Shown here one piece after another: positions 8,601 through 18,476 of a stretch of 64,000 nt of DNA. The stretch covers positions 151,292 to 215,291 of IMG/VR virus record IMGVR_UViG_3300029908_000004. The stretch is one strand, 5' to 3'. How positions within the stretch are numbered: the stretch's first letter is position 1; each line of letters opens with the position of its first letter. The notes under the pieces were generated by a model that was not told the origin of the DNA, searched no databases, and was given only the letters and a program-made list of their open reading frames with translations. The stretch comes from a virus. A program made the position numbers and the translations under genes.

Positions 8601-10548
8601 ATATAAGGAAAACTTTAGAGTAAAATACCTAGACAAAGAGGGTAAACCACAGTTCATACCTGTCCCGGGGACTGATGCTTATATGTCTATAAGCCCAGAA
8701 TATAATAAAGAGAAAGGCGTAGGTTACCAAACTCATGACTGGCAAAATCAATTACATAATATTTATAACGAGGAAAAAGCTGGTAATATCGAAGCTAGAG
8801 ACGCGTTAATAGAGGGTATTAAACGAAAAGGCGGTTCAACCCAAGGAATAATAGATGCTATTCACGATGACCTATTAACAGGGAAGAATAGTGCTTGGAG
8901 ACCACGTAGCTATGATCCATTAGGTAGATCTGGATACATCACGACCCGTGGAGGAACCGCTGAACCTTTCATAGTAGGTATCTCCTCAGAAGAATTAAAA
9001 GCGCTACCCGCCAGTATACAACAAGGTATAGAAAAGCAAGGATTTGGCACTGCTTTACTCGGACGCCAGCCTTATGGAGATGCGGTTGCAGTTAAAGTAA
9101 TAGAAGATAAACATTTAAAAGGAACCAAGTTCTTTAGTATCAATGAAATAGTTCGTATGTTAATAGGTGCTGATGATGACCTTGATCCAGCCAACCTACA
9201 TTATTATGCTGCTGGTTCAACAGGTGAAGCAGAAGCTCTAAGGGTAATGGCACCCGGTGGTAGACAAGCTAGAAGAGTAGAAAACTTCCGTGCGTTAATG
9301 GGCTCAGCTGACGAAAGTGCCTCAGTAAGAAATCCGGTACAAAAAGACTTAGCTGAGAGACTAGCTAAGAAACTTGCGCTAATGTCTAATCTAGAAGCCG
9401 CTGTAGCTAATAGGTCTGCAGCAGAGGCTACTGGTACGTTATCCCTTGCTTCTGGTAGAATGTTAGCTCACATAGAGAGATCTCCAGCATTTAAGAATAA
9501 TGAGGTAGTGCGTGATTATTTAACAGATATAGCAAAAAGATTACGTCAAGCGCCTATTGATGCTCGTAAGACTCAGACTTTGTTCAATAAACAAATGGCT
9601 ATGAATATAGCAAATGAAGTTAAGGAATCATTTAAACTTGGCACGAGTGGCGCTGAAGGTAGTATAAAACAAGGTGCTGAAATGTTAAGGCGGGCTGTAT
9701 TAAAGGAAGGTATTCTAGTTCCAGTTGATTGGAATCCTGTAATGGGAAAGAGATTTAATATTCCACAACCCCTTCCTGAAGAAATAGCAAAAGGTGGTGG
9801 TAAAGTTAATGCAGCTGCTAGATGGTTAGAAACGCCCGAAGGAATAACAGCCAGTGAAGACTTAATGAAAGGTGCCACTAGAGAAACTGAGAATTGGGTA
9901 GATATAACAAGTGGTGTTCTTACTGGTGGAAAGAAAGTTACTAGAGAGATATACAATAAGTTAGAAGCTAGTGTTCCACCAACATTCCGTAAAGCATTTA
10001 TGGCTATGAGTAGCGCAGCCGATTTAGGAACTATCAATACAAAAGCTGCGGCTGGTGCTTCTATGAGATCTATCGCTTCAACTGTTACCGAACTCTTCCG
10101 TGGAGATTCAGGTAAAGTTCTTGGTGTAGGTTTAGCTATTGCTGCTGGGGCTGGTTTACTATTTAATAGACCTAGGAATCCAAAGCAATTAGCAACAGCT
10201 AAGATGTCTAGACCAAGTGGGCATAGACCGGAAGAACGTATAGGAACTGACGGAGCAATACCCGGAGAGCCAATTACGGGGTCTATGGCACCAACTAATC
10301 CTCCTAAATCAGTTAGATATGTAGAAAAAGGAGTGAGAACTACAATGGTGGCTCCAATGAATAGAACCTCAAACGTAGAAGCTACGATTGTAACTGACAG
10401 TGCTAGACAAGGTGCTGACTATTCTAGAGCTGCTGCTATGATGTCTAGTAATGGTGATGTAAACGCCACGATTAATTATAAAGTAAATAATAAGTTAGGA
10501 AGTCTCAGAAATAGAGAACGCATCAGAGAGATAAGAGACGAACAATAA
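5623..10548 (+). CDS. Very large virion/tail-associated protein
   Basis: A 1641-residue protein without a recognised enzymatic family. Hydrophobic segments lie near the N-terminus (residues about 18-60) and near the C-terminus (VLGVGLAIAAGAGLLF, about residue 1500). The last 120 residues are Ser/Thr/Asn-rich and contain NATINYKV, similar to the SATINVNV ending of the protein at 1-4074, so the two may share a terminal feature. It lies directly before the baseplate hub gene and overlaps it by one base (TAATG), so it is most likely a structural tail or baseplate component. No strong Shine-Dalgarno precedes its ATG; the nested inverted repeat sits just upstream. A tape-measure-like role is possible but unsupported by visible repeats. 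Confidence 0.75.
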   Translation: MTIISSTVLSVANLIKRHHGVLAASAIVPFFYDSEDRGYFRTAMITTPILFAGAEMLPKLFSTAKTEAESVFHATMSTAKNPIFNTAHNIVGSDLSKLAEDGTVGIRTVEEAQARYSMGLAKARPIEDINNLYSRATGLLKATDQNRRMMSQAVVSSAQDAMTPYDWISTPKVLEGLLDKDNRTNVSMSDDKMLEIAEFFKGRGDTRFPRRLQSNMDRIEGLVDQGAFVPAGATFFPPDVVTNLQVGSWSEAIEEKLSNAGAGGVSNILKNRSNLDKLNLQVKLVSQGVIDGSTADASYIDFVRTMKDVEQSIRIPIPDANGAVRIGPYIGTARSVMDYDGKIYRIDEWVAKMVTEGNDYTEKQLMGDINRAVFFTAHDPADTEAIYSQAGSRFGKNFAGENQVRLKSQAAVLTSLPRFKMGDEAVSFEKLDPLFQSDFERKLINSGTVSMMGPESAWGNRVYQLRKMEDFAMGGVADVTKQDWNYRSLSKGVSYEFVQNKNGLDLKPKVSTTAYEEFLGTKEVPEFNMRLAGISPQEKTLLGDFGMYKTWEEAQAYKPLFIERAMEMNISPAKAEKAFNDIEHFYRSKTKLDKFGKPKLGYGATIFEQIGSLGETDIIISDALAKTGRLKYTTTYEVDQMHFNPEDWVGKDVEDDFKFGTRQNKVVSPDSGGKILSTKAADESTYHIIMEHYQGMDAAKHDTFGVKGEFHTGTYQGNFQTMLSAINDFRKTTRTGDVIDKYTVNGIADWTYAQNKMDPMLLRMSIAEDTLHNISSRNKAVGEELISSATEQLAKVGVDYTDGQMIFQHEFIRKQFASREAKIANMEELNSVIDKIMADATASIRSKKGLGYKVYQGWYNKTGSGITDDVQAGKSLEAYMLRNGVNVNVRTWAHANINLPEHATVTHDYDTFSNLGDKRVMAAELRNRLQTVGEGDPEMSMLYGQYLQDNDYTKPMRESEDVVVDLDKAFLGSAKLSRPEGRHGTIFDPSDSRYKENFRVKYLDKEGKPQFIPVPGTDAYMSISPEYNKEKGVGYQTHDWQNQLHNIYNEEKAGNIEARDALIEGIKRKGGSTQGIIDAIHDDLLTGKNSAWRPRSYDPLGRSGYITTRGGTAEPFIVGISSEELKALPASIQQGIEKQGFGTALLGRQPYGDAVAVKVIEDKHLKGTKFFSINEIVRMLIGADDDLDPANLHYYAAGSTGEAEALRVMAPGGRQARRVENFRALMGSADESASVRNPVQKDLAERLAKKLALMSNLEAAVANRSAAEATGTLSLASGRMLAHIERSPAFKNNEVVRDYLTDIAKRLRQAPIDARKTQTLFNKQMAMNIANEVKESFKLGTSGAEGSIKQGAEMLRRAVLKEGILVPVDWNPVMGKRFNIPQPLPEEIAKGGGKVNAAARWLETPEGITASEDLMKGATRETENWVDITSGVLTGGKKVTREIYNKLEASVPPTFRKAFMAMSSAADLGTINTKAAAGASMRSIASTVTELFRGDSGKVLGVGLAIAAGAGLLFNRPRNPKQLATAKMSRPSGHRPEERIGTDGAIPGEPITGSMAPTNPPKSVRYVEKGVRTTMVAPMNRTSNVEATIVTDSARQGADYSRAAAMMSSNGDVNATINYKVNNKLGSLRNRERIREIRDEQ

Positions 10549-13500
10549 TGAGTATAACAATTAGTAACCCACAACTAGACGATCCAGAAAGTGGTTATTT
10601 TCGTATTGGAAATGTGATATTAAAGATTCCACCAGAGGATATTAATATCCATAAGACCTCTAATGTAGACGAACTTACTGCTTTAAGAGCTAAGTTCCCA
10701 TACATAAACGAAAGTGGATTCGCTCGTTGGGATGTGACGGTATCTTGGACAGCAGTATATGAGGAAAACCCTCAGAATTATTCTGATTCCCCAAGTTTCT
10801 CAGAGAATGATGACCCACATTGGGCTCAATGGGAGGATGTACGCACCATTGTAGCTATGATGAAAGCTGCTCCATTTGTAGAAGTGGAGAATGATCTTGT
10901 ACGTTCAGTTATTTCATCGAGGAATGACGAATCTTCATATTCAGGAATAGCTGTTACTGATAGTACTAAATATGTTCGTTTAGCTTTTGCTCTCCGTCAA
11001 TTTAAGGTATCAACTTCAGAGGATATAGTAGATGGATTAAAGTGTCAACTAGTTATGACATTATTTAATTATCTTCCATTTACCAAAGACTTCGCTTATG
11101 TAGGCACTGGTGGTTTGCCGGTAGACGCCACTCAATCAGATGCTTTTAAGAAGTATTTGAATGAATGGAAAGAAAATAATTTAGATGCTCCACAAGAAGG
11201 GGAATACAGCCCATGGCAGGAGCAAGACCCGGAAGATACGAGTTTTATTTGGCGGACTTATATGCCACAACCAGGGCTCCCTGTTGCTGCTCCAAGCGAT
11301 TTAGATGTTGATGAATGGAAGTGTGACCATTTCACAGATGATATGACTTATAGATATAAGGAGAATAGATTACATCTAGATTCTTCAGATGGCTCAAGCT
11401 CTGAGGAAGGCTTATTTCCTACCAATCTCTCCGTTGTATTTGTAAATCAGTTTGCTCAATTACCATTAGCTAATTATCAATATCCTACATATCAACATAT
11501 AGGCCCAGCAACTACCGTTATCTCTATGGGTATGGAATCTGATAGCGCTGAATCCCTAGGGGTAACTGGTTTAACTGGAATGATAAATGAGTTGAAGAAA
11601 CAATTCTTACAATTCCGTTCTTGGAAATCTGCTGCTAGTATTTATAATAGGCAGGCTATCCTAGTTCGTAATCAGTTCCTTAATATGCTAGGAGTATGGG
11701 GGCTTAACGTAGCAGAATTTGATGTATCTACTATACAGAATTCTGCTGGTAGATTATCTTGTACCCTCATGGCTAGACAATATGAAAACTACTATGAGTT
11801 ATTAGATCCATTTACTGTATATGGTAGTGACCATTATACACAACAATTGAGTAGTTATATTAGGTCCCCAGCCTTAACTGCTGGGCTAACTCAAGCTGAG
11901 CAATCAGGAATGCAAAAGCTTGTAGCTTTTCGTAACGCTTGGAATGGCTACGACGATAAATATTTAGCGAATCTTTTATTATCTACAGACCCAACAACAG
12001 CGTCTACTTTAAAGACATTGCCTAGTATACCAATGCCTAGTGGGGTATCGTTGACCCCTACTGAGCAGGCTAATCTATTCTTAACACTTAAGGAAGAAAG
12101 CCCATTAAGTGCTACTGTAAGTAGGCTGCCCGGAACGGCTGGTTATGGTAGTACACCCTTCGATAGCAGTTATTGGCCTTGGTTAGCCGCTAAGAACAGC
12201 CCTGGATACGTAATGTCTTATACAGACTATTGGGTGTTAACACGACTAAATACTTTGTCTAGTCAGAATGATCCAACTAGGTATCAAGCAGATTTAGCTA
12301 TCCAACAGAAATATGACCCACAAGTAACCCAAGCCATGAAAGATCAGATATGGCAGAAGGCATTTGAACTATTGGCAGCAAATGACCGAGTAATGTCGAA
12401 TAACTTGGATCAAATAGCTCGTTCGAAATCTTTCAAAGACTCTCTTGATTCATCGACACAAGCACAAGGTTTATATAGTCCCGGGTCTGACCCATCTAAT
12501 GGTAAACATGGATGTTATAGGGACTTAGGGATTTATGATGGGGACCCGGCTGAATATTTCATTGATTATTCCAATGTGCTATTAACAACAGCTGCCCAGC
12601 AAATGGAACAGAATTTATCTGTAATGTTAACTGGATTCAAAGCTTTTAATACAAAAAATCAGCAGGGTCAGGGAACAACAATACCAACTGATCTTTCAGA
12701 TTTTGGTATACAAGAAGGTAATGTTTCTGGTATGCTCCTACGTTCTAATATACCAAAATATAGTATGAGGGGATGTTTCCCAACATTCAAATTATTTCTT
12801 ATGGAGGATAAGAACACTAGTATTTTCTATTGTTATGATAATTTCTATTCTTATGCCTCTGTAATTGATATGGAAATGATTAAGTATAGGGACAAGCCTG
12901 ATACTGCTGTGATAAGAATTACAAACCTATCTGGTATGTTGTCATATAGATTATTCGATAACTCTGTACAAGGTAAGAGAGAATGGGAATTAAGCAATGA
13001 TGTTAAGGTCCCTACTTCCCTTGACGGGTCACCAACGGTTAACCCAGGAGGTATGCCGGGTGCTGTAATGGCTGGTAGAATGGGCAATCATAACTATCAA
13101 GAGGGTCAAGGTAGTTTAAACTCCCCCGGAGAAACGTTCGTTACAAACCAACCTAAGGTGCCATTGCGGTATTACCCATTACAAACTGGATCAAAGATAC
13201 AAGTACGTCTTGGTTATTCTAATAATCCAGACGGGTTATACCCAGTATTTGTTGGACAAGTCACACAAATAGATGAAGAAGACGGGATTATAACTCTTGT
13301 AGCTCAAAGCTATTTGACTGAGTTGGATACCTCTATGTCAGACGAAGTTAGCAGCGATGGTTTTTCTGTGCCCGGTCTTGTTGGTAACATAATTAATAGT
13401 GTTACTGACGCTGCTATACGGCTAGTTAAATTCCAGCCAATGATGGCATTTCGTGATTTATGGGCGGGATTAACTTACGTTAGAGCTCCAGCTTACGGCG

Positions 13501-15743
13501 GATGGCTGAATTTATCTGGGGATGGTGACGCTTCCAATGTAATAAAAGCGATTCTTAAGATAAGTCAGGCAAGACATTTTGGAAAATGGCAGATTGGTGG
13601 TTTACCTGATCGTTATGTAAAAGGGTTTACATGGAGTGACACGCTTGCTGCCTTAGGAGGCACTGGACCAATTGCTTCGACACTTAATAATAGTTATGAT
13701 AGGTCTGGAGCTAACATATTAGTTAATCATTTGGTTAATTATAGTGGAACAGAAGTTGTTGGTAAGTTCCCAGTTACTAGAAGTTGGACATTCGAACAGC
13801 CCGGTTGTACAAAGCCTGTTTATCATATTAAAGGGGGAACAGCACGCACACCTTGGTTCTATATCAAAGATGTAGGACGTAGGTACCCAGATTACGTTCT
13901 AGCAGTTAGACAATATGGGTTCCCATATCAGGCAAATGCTACTTGTATATTTGGACATCCTAATGATTTCTATTATTCTAGAGATTTAATCTTAGGGGAA
14001 CTTACTGCAATGAAGCTACAGCCTGCTGTAGCTAAACCTATCTTTGCAGATTGGTGGGATCACCAACAAGGTAGGTCTCAAACAGCAGCCATGCTATATA
14101 ACTATCTCATACCAGTGTTACCCGGCGTGCAGCCTGGGGACACTTATGTAAACACATTTATGAACAAGATAGATAGTACAAAAGACCCTAATGTTTATTT
14201 CCAACAATTAGACTCTCTAAATACTATGATAAACAGAACTGGAAACGATTTATTATCATGGTGGCCAGGGGTACAAAACTATCAGATGCAGTCTTTTAGA
14301 ACAGAGGTGAATTATCTTCGTAACTCACTTGAATATTATTTAACTCTAAAGATAAACGGGACTATCGGTAAAGTTAATGAGGCGTTACGTATTCAACCAG
14401 TTCGTAGATGGAATTACATAGACCACGAATCCATAATCCACAACGGTATAAAATTATCTGATAAATTCTTCAATACAATAAAGTTATCTGATGACACTCT
14501 ATGTATAAATGAGATGATACCAAGTCATCACCAACGGGTATTAGACGCTGACGAGCTTGTGGAGTCTGTGGATAAGAATTTAAAAAGTGGTGGTAATGAG
14601 CCAATGCGTCTAGCAACTATCCAGAGCTTCTTAAGAGAAGAATGTGGAAAGATGTATTATGGTGAATTAATTATTAAAGGCACACCAGAAATTGAGCCTT
14701 GGGATGTTGTAGTTATAACAGACCCAGCAACTGGTATGATGGGTCCCGTAGAAGTAGACTCCGTAATTCACACATTCAATCAGGAAATGGGGTTTATTAC
14801 TATTATTAAGCCTAGAGCGTTGATAATAGTTAATGATGCTGCTTCCATGGGGTTATTGAATGGATATCGTTGGGCTTGGGCTAACGCGACCCAGATAATA
14901 AATGGGTATAGTCAAGCTTATGGAGACGCTACAACGGCCATTGGTGTAACTACACCAACATTACTGGGAGTAGTAGCTGGTGGAACGGCAGCAGCCATCT
15001 TTGGCGGTCCTATAGGGGATGTTGTAGCAGTAATGGTTGCTGGTAGGGCATTTGCTACAGCTATAAATATCTCTACAAGAATGAATCTATGTATGGTGTT
15101 TCCACTTATGAGATTTGGTAACCCTTGGGTGGGTGGTTTACAAGGATATCGAGCAGGTGATATAGTATATTGGTTAAAGGATCATTGGATACAATTTTAT
15201 ACTGATGAAATAGCTCCATTAATGAGCACTTGGCAGGAAATAAAACAAAGCATAACACCATCTTTGCAGGACCCAACTATGACACCAAATCCTGTTCCCC
15301 CTATTTCACCTAGACCACGATCTAAAATATCTAGTGATAAACAAGCAATCATAGCATTAATTCGTAAAGTAGCTGCTAGACCCGAAAACCAAGCGATGCC
15401 TGTAGACTTAGCCATAGCTCAGGCACAGCAAGAATCTACTCTTAACCCAAATGCTATAGGTCCAATGACTAAATGGGGGAAAGCTATAGGGTTATTTCAA
15501 TTACTACCAAGTACAGCTGCTGGTTTACATGTAGACCCTTATGTTCCTGAACAGAATATACAGGGTGGTATAACGTATATGTTGCAATTATATGATAAGT
15601 TTCATACTTGGCCATTAGCACTAGCCGCTTACAATATGGGGCCGGGAGCTCTCCAGCACCATCTAGATAAGGGCACGCAATGGCCAACACAGACACAAAC
15701 TTACGTATCTAATATTATGGGGCATTGGAATCAGAACTCATAA
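10548..15743 (+). CDS. Baseplate hub / tail lysozyme with C-terminal lytic transglycosylase (SLT) domain
   Basis: A 1731-residue protein. Its last ~140 residues form an SLT lytic transglycosylase domain: AIAQAQQES with the catalytic glutamate at E1629, GLFQLLPSTA, then NIQGGITYML and LALAAYNMGPGAL. This enzyme class cleaves the MurNAc-GlcNAc bond of peptidoglycan. About residues 880-925 (IQVRLGYSNNPDG to ITLVAQSYL) resemble the beta-barrel of tail-hub proteins of the gpD/gp44 type. A Gly/Ala-rich hydrophobic stretch lies near residues 1470-1503. It starts by TAATG overlap with the preceding gene and precedes the small baseplate genes. It probably forms the central hub and opens the cell wall during DNA injection. 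Confidence 0.85.
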   Translation: MSITISNPQLDDPESGYFRIGNVILKIPPEDINIHKTSNVDELTALRAKFPYINESGFARWDVTVSWTAVYEENPQNYSDSPSFSENDDPHWAQWEDVRTIVAMMKAAPFVEVENDLVRSVISSRNDESSYSGIAVTDSTKYVRLAFALRQFKVSTSEDIVDGLKCQLVMTLFNYLPFTKDFAYVGTGGLPVDATQSDAFKKYLNEWKENNLDAPQEGEYSPWQEQDPEDTSFIWRTYMPQPGLPVAAPSDLDVDEWKCDHFTDDMTYRYKENRLHLDSSDGSSSEEGLFPTNLSVVFVNQFAQLPLANYQYPTYQHIGPATTVISMGMESDSAESLGVTGLTGMINELKKQFLQFRSWKSAASIYNRQAILVRNQFLNMLGVWGLNVAEFDVSTIQNSAGRLSCTLMARQYENYYELLDPFTVYGSDHYTQQLSSYIRSPALTAGLTQAEQSGMQKLVAFRNAWNGYDDKYLANLLLSTDPTTASTLKTLPSIPMPSGVSLTPTEQANLFLTLKEESPLSATVSRLPGTAGYGSTPFDSSYWPWLAAKNSPGYVMSYTDYWVLTRLNTLSSQNDPTRYQADLAIQQKYDPQVTQAMKDQIWQKAFELLAANDRVMSNNLDQIARSKSFKDSLDSSTQAQGLYSPGSDPSNGKHGCYRDLGIYDGDPAEYFIDYSNVLLTTAAQQMEQNLSVMLTGFKAFNTKNQQGQGTTIPTDLSDFGIQEGNVSGMLLRSNIPKYSMRGCFPTFKLFLMEDKNTSIFYCYDNFYSYASVIDMEMIKYRDKPDTAVIRITNLSGMLSYRLFDNSVQGKREWELSNDVKVPTSLDGSPTVNPGGMPGAVMAGRMGNHNYQEGQGSLNSPGETFVTNQPKVPLRYYPLQTGSKIQVRLGYSNNPDGLYPVFVGQVTQIDEEDGIITLVAQSYLTELDTSMSDEVSSDGFSVPGLVGNIINSVTDAAIRLVKFQPMMAFRDLWAGLTYVRAPAYGGWLNLSGDGDASNVIKAILKISQARHFGKWQIGGLPDRYVKGFTWSDTLAALGGTGPIASTLNNSYDRSGANILVNHLVNYSGTEVVGKFPVTRSWTFEQPGCTKPVYHIKGGTARTPWFYIKDVGRRYPDYVLAVRQYGFPYQANATCIFGHPNDFYYSRDLILGELTAMKLQPAVAKPIFADWWDHQQGRSQTAAMLYNYLIPVLPGVQPGDTYVNTFMNKIDSTKDPNVYFQQLDSLNTMINRTGNDLLSWWPGVQNYQMQSFRTEVNYLRNSLEYYLTLKINGTIGKVNEALRIQPVRRWNYIDHESIIHNGIKLSDKFFNTIKLSDDTLCINEMIPSHHQRVLDADELVESVDKNLKSGGNEPMRLATIQSFLREECGKMYYGELIIKGTPEIEPWDVVVITDPATGMMGPVEVDSVIHTFNQEMGFITIIKPRALIIVNDAASMGLLNGYRWAWANATQIINGYSQAYGDATTAIGVTTPTLLGVVAGGTAAAIFGGPIGDVVAVMVAGRAFATAINISTRMNLCMVFPLMRFGNPWVGGLQGYRAGDIVYWLKDHWIQFYTDEIAPLMSTWQEIKQSITPSLQDPTMTPNPVPPISPRPRSKISSDKQAIIALIRKVAARPENQAMPVDLAIAQAQQESTLNPNAIGPMTKWGKAIGLFQLLPSTAAGLHVDPYVPEQNIQGGITYMLQLYDKFHTWPLALAAYNMGPGALQHHLDKGTQWPTQTQTYVSNIMGHWNQNS

Positions 15744-15748
15744 ATCTA

Positions 15749-15777
15749 TTGTTGTTCTTAGTCTTTTAAGCTATACT
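15749..15777 (+). promoter_or_regulatory. Candidate promoter with TATACT -10 box
   Basis: In the 50-bp gap after the hub gene, TATACT (15772-15777) lies 17 bp after TTGTTG (15749-15754), a weak -35 match. The downstream context TATACTAAATAGAGG resembles TATACTATTTAGGA before the gene at 32613, hinting at a shared phage promoter element. Confidence 0.35.
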
Positions 15778-15793
15778 AAATAGAGGTGTAATA

Positions 15794-16396
15794 ATGGGAT
15801 CAGCGTTGGCTATAGTTAGCCCCTGTTCAACTTGTAAAAATCAGAATGTAGCAGCAGGAACTGATGGGAAACCACAGTGCCCACGTAGGTATTGGCAGAG
15901 TCTAAATAAGAACGTACCACCCGATTTGTCGCTTGCCACAGGACCGGTCCCAGATACTGGGGCTGAATCCTACCCATTACTTGCGTTAACTGGTAACGAA
16001 CGGGATGGCGATACCACAAGCACCTCTCTCGTAAATCCAGTATATTGGAATGATGGAAACTCTATATTAGTTTGGGTAGCCAAATTAAAAGATAACTCAC
16101 CTATTGTTAATAACGGGCAGGTAGTAAACAATGATATATTATCTGATTCCTTTGATACTAGTTATATAAATTGTTGTGAATACCCTTATGTACCAGTTGG
16201 AAACGAGAATGAATATTTCCAACGTGGTGCACTAAAGGAAAGTGATCAAATAGTAGTGACAGATATCCCTTGTGAACAATTGTTTGGTGATACCTTTCAA
16301 GGAACTCCTTTTGGTGGCACCTTACAAAGAGCGAACTTCTTCTTCAATGTCCCAAGAGTACCAACTGATGACCATCAATGTCCGGAAGGTGTGTAA
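15794..16396 (+). CDS. Cysteine-containing small baseplate-region protein
   Basis: A 200-residue protein with a CxxC pair near the N-terminus (C11, C14), a further C29, a CC pair in the middle and single cysteines towards the C-terminus, which could bind metal. No family is recognised. It lies between the hub and the gp25-like wedge gene and shares a TAATG junction with the next gene, so a baseplate or spike role is likely by position only. Confidence 0.65.
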   Translation: MGSALAIVSPCSTCKNQNVAAGTDGKPQCPRRYWQSLNKNVPPDLSLATGPVPDTGAESYPLLALTGNERDGDTTSTSLVNPVYWNDGNSILVWVAKLKDNSPIVNNGQVVNNDILSDSFDTSYINCCEYPYVPVGNENEYFQRGALKESDQIVVTDIPCEQLFGDTFQGTPFGGTLQRANFFFNVPRVPTDDHQCPEGV

Positions 16397-16818
16397 TGTC
16401 AGATTCAATACAAAAGACCTTTGCTGTAAACCTAGAAACACAACCAACTAGTACTTCTACTAATAAAACACCAGCCCTATCGCCACAAAAGATGATGGCT
16501 GGTAATAGTTATACTGGACAGCCATATATCATTGCTCAGCAGAATGGTTTGGCTATGGTTGGGGATCAGAAGCATGTTATAACTGTTAGCCCAGAGCTAG
16601 GAGTTACTATTTCTGGTCCAATGAGCTTATCAGCTATGCCTCAACAGATATCATTTGGTGGTGGATACTGGACACTTAATCCACTCAATCTATCAATGTT
16701 ACCCTCTAGTGCTGTTACACCAGTGCCAATGTTTAAATCCGCCACTCCGAAGCTAATTAGAGCTTCTAGTGGGTTATCAGGTATTGTTGGTGCTGCAGAA
16801 GGGGCTGTAGGACTATAA
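16396..16818 (+). CDS. Small baseplate-region protein
   Basis: A 140-residue protein. The ATG at 16396 overlaps the TAA of the previous gene (TAATG). An in-frame start six codons earlier is less likely, because it would overlap the previous gene for longer without need. The N-terminus is Ser/Thr/Gln-rich, the middle is probably beta-stranded (PYIIAQQNGLAMVGDQ, VTISGPMSL) and the end is Gly/Ala-rich. No family is recognised; the neighbours suggest a baseplate or tail-tip component. Confidence 0.65.
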   Translation: MSDSIQKTFAVNLETQPTSTSTNKTPALSPQKMMAGNSYTGQPYIIAQQNGLAMVGDQKHVITVSPELGVTISGPMSLSAMPQQISFGGGYWTLNPLNLSMLPSSAVTPVPMFKSATPKLIRASSGLSGIVGAAEGAVGL

Positions 16819-17270
16819 TGGCTACTACTATAACAACGTTAATACCCCCATCTCCTAATAACCCAAACTCTACGACTGAGATAATAGCTGATTATCGATG
16901 GATGTCCGGGGGAGGTGGAGTATTAATGGATGCCACTGGTGACATCTCTCTAACAACAACCAATATGGAAAGTATAAAGGATATCATCCAGTCTAGACTT
17001 AAGGCTGATTATAGAGGATGGGCTTTATACAATATTGGAGCAGATTTACAGAGTTTTATGGGACAAGTTATTAGTTCAGAACTAACAACATCCTTAAGTC
17101 GTAGAATAATTAGTTCTCTAACTTCTTCATTTCTACCAGCAGGGGCTATATCAATTAGAACGTTAGTTACTGGTGATATGGTACAGGCATTTGTATATGT
17201 AGCTGGTACAATGGTGGCAACAGCAACAACAGATAAAAGTGGGTCTACACTAACGGTGGTAATACTCTAA
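16818..17270 (+). CDS. gp25-like baseplate wedge protein
   Basis: A 150-residue protein with the layout of the T4 gp25 / lysozyme-like wedge family: a strand-rich start, then DISLTTTNMESIKDIIQSRL followed by WALYNIGADL, matching the family's D(I/L)..v.g.e.ikq.i...L and Y-x-x-x-G elements. It is directly followed by the J-like gene (TAATG-type coupling), the usual gp25-gp47 order in contractile tails. In T4, gp25 is part of the wedge core that links to the tube and sheath start. The family call is by motif pattern. Confidence 0.7.
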   Translation: MATTITTLIPPSPNNPNSTTEIIADYRWMSGGGGVLMDATGDISLTTTNMESIKDIIQSRLKADYRGWALYNIGADLQSFMGQVISSELTTSLSRRIISSLTSSFLPAGAISIRTLVTGDMVQAFVYVAGTMVATATTDKSGSTLTVVIL

Positions 17271-18475
17271 TGTCTATTCAAGTTCCATACACTTCCACTC
17301 AAATTTCACAGACTATTCTGAATGGATTATCGAATAGTGGGGTGAGACAAACTACTGCTGGTGGCAAAGCAAGAGCTTGGGCTGACGCTGTGGCGTCAAT
17401 CTCGTCTTCATCTGAACTTCGAGTATTTAATATGATCACCCAGAGCTTCTTAACCACGGCTACTGGTAAGAATCTAGATTTTATAGGTTCTATTTACGGC
17501 GTAATTAGAATCCCTGCACAAGACGCTTCTTCAGACATGACAGATGACAACTTCCAGTTCTATGTGGCTAGTGGAACTTTTGGGGATATTAATAATGGTA
17601 ATGATATAATCATACCTACTGGCACTGCTATTAGTGATGGTAACCCATCTGATCCTTTTTACACAGTTGATTACGAAACCGCTCTCTCAGCCACGTCATC
17701 TTTACAAAACATAAGCGTTACCTGTAGTGTGTCAGGTTCTGGTGGGAACTCTGCTGCTAATACATATATTTATAGTAATTTTACTAACTATGTTAATTCC
17801 ATATATGGATCTTTGTTAGTAACAAATAACTATGGGGTCGTCTCTGGTAGAGATGTTGAAGATGACGATAGTTATAGATATAGAATAAATCTTAAGCTGC
17901 AAGGAACTGGTGGGGCGGCACGAGCTGATTTAACTTTTTCATTACTGCAGGTAACAGGGGTTCAAGATATTGTATTTGAATCATTAGCAGGAACCTTTAA
18001 TGTATATGTGTACGGGATATCACCAAACGTATCTATTGCATTACTTCAACAGGTTCAAGCAATTATTAATGCCAATACAGCGTTCCCATTGACTGGGTTA
18101 GCACTAGCACCAGATTTGATTGGTATAAGTTTGGAGACAACAGTTACCCCAATAAAAGGGCTCTCGTTAGCAGAGCAGAACGCCGCTATGGCAGCAGCGG
18201 CAACAGCGGCAGCAAGCTATATAAATAACTTAGGAGTTGGTAACACGTTAGTTATAAATGAGATATCAGATGTTATGATGAACGCCAGTCAAAACATATT
18301 AGACATAGGTAGTCCTAATAAACCATTACAAAATATATTTATCTGGAGAGATAGAACAGATAACACACGATACAGTAGATTCTTAGTTACAGATTATACC
18401 CCAGCTCTTGGTGAGCGCGTTGTTGTGGAACAATCTATACCAAATCCAATAGCTCTATCTATTAGTAATTCATAA
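17270..18475 (+). CDS. Baseplate J / gp47-like protein
   Basis: A 401-residue protein matching the Baseplate_J family in length and motif. It contains SGRDVEDDDSYRYRIN followed by a Gly-rich turn and RADL, equivalent to the family's G.D.EsDe.lr.Ri signature, near residues 200-225. An N-terminal helical part (TGKNLDFIGSIYGVIR) matches the family's LD..g...gi.R element. In P2 and T4 relatives, J/gp6 proteins build the baseplate wedge ring. It is coupled by TAATG to the gp25-like gene, which confirms a contractile baseplate. Confidence 0.88.
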   Translation: MSIQVPYTSTQISQTILNGLSNSGVRQTTAGGKARAWADAVASISSSSELRVFNMITQSFLTTATGKNLDFIGSIYGVIRIPAQDASSDMTDDNFQFYVASGTFGDINNGNDIIIPTGTAISDGNPSDPFYTVDYETALSATSSLQNISVTCSVSGSGGNSAANTYIYSNFTNYVNSIYGSLLVTNNYGVVSGRDVEDDDSYRYRINLKLQGTGGAARADLTFSLLQVTGVQDIVFESLAGTFNVYVYGISPNVSIALLQQVQAIINANTAFPLTGLALAPDLIGISLETTVTPIKGLSLAEQNAAMAAAATAAASYINNLGVGNTLVINEISDVMMNASQNILDIGSPNKPLQNIFIWRDRTDNTRYSRFLVTDYTPALGERVVVEQSIPNPIALSISNS

Positions 18476-18476
18476 A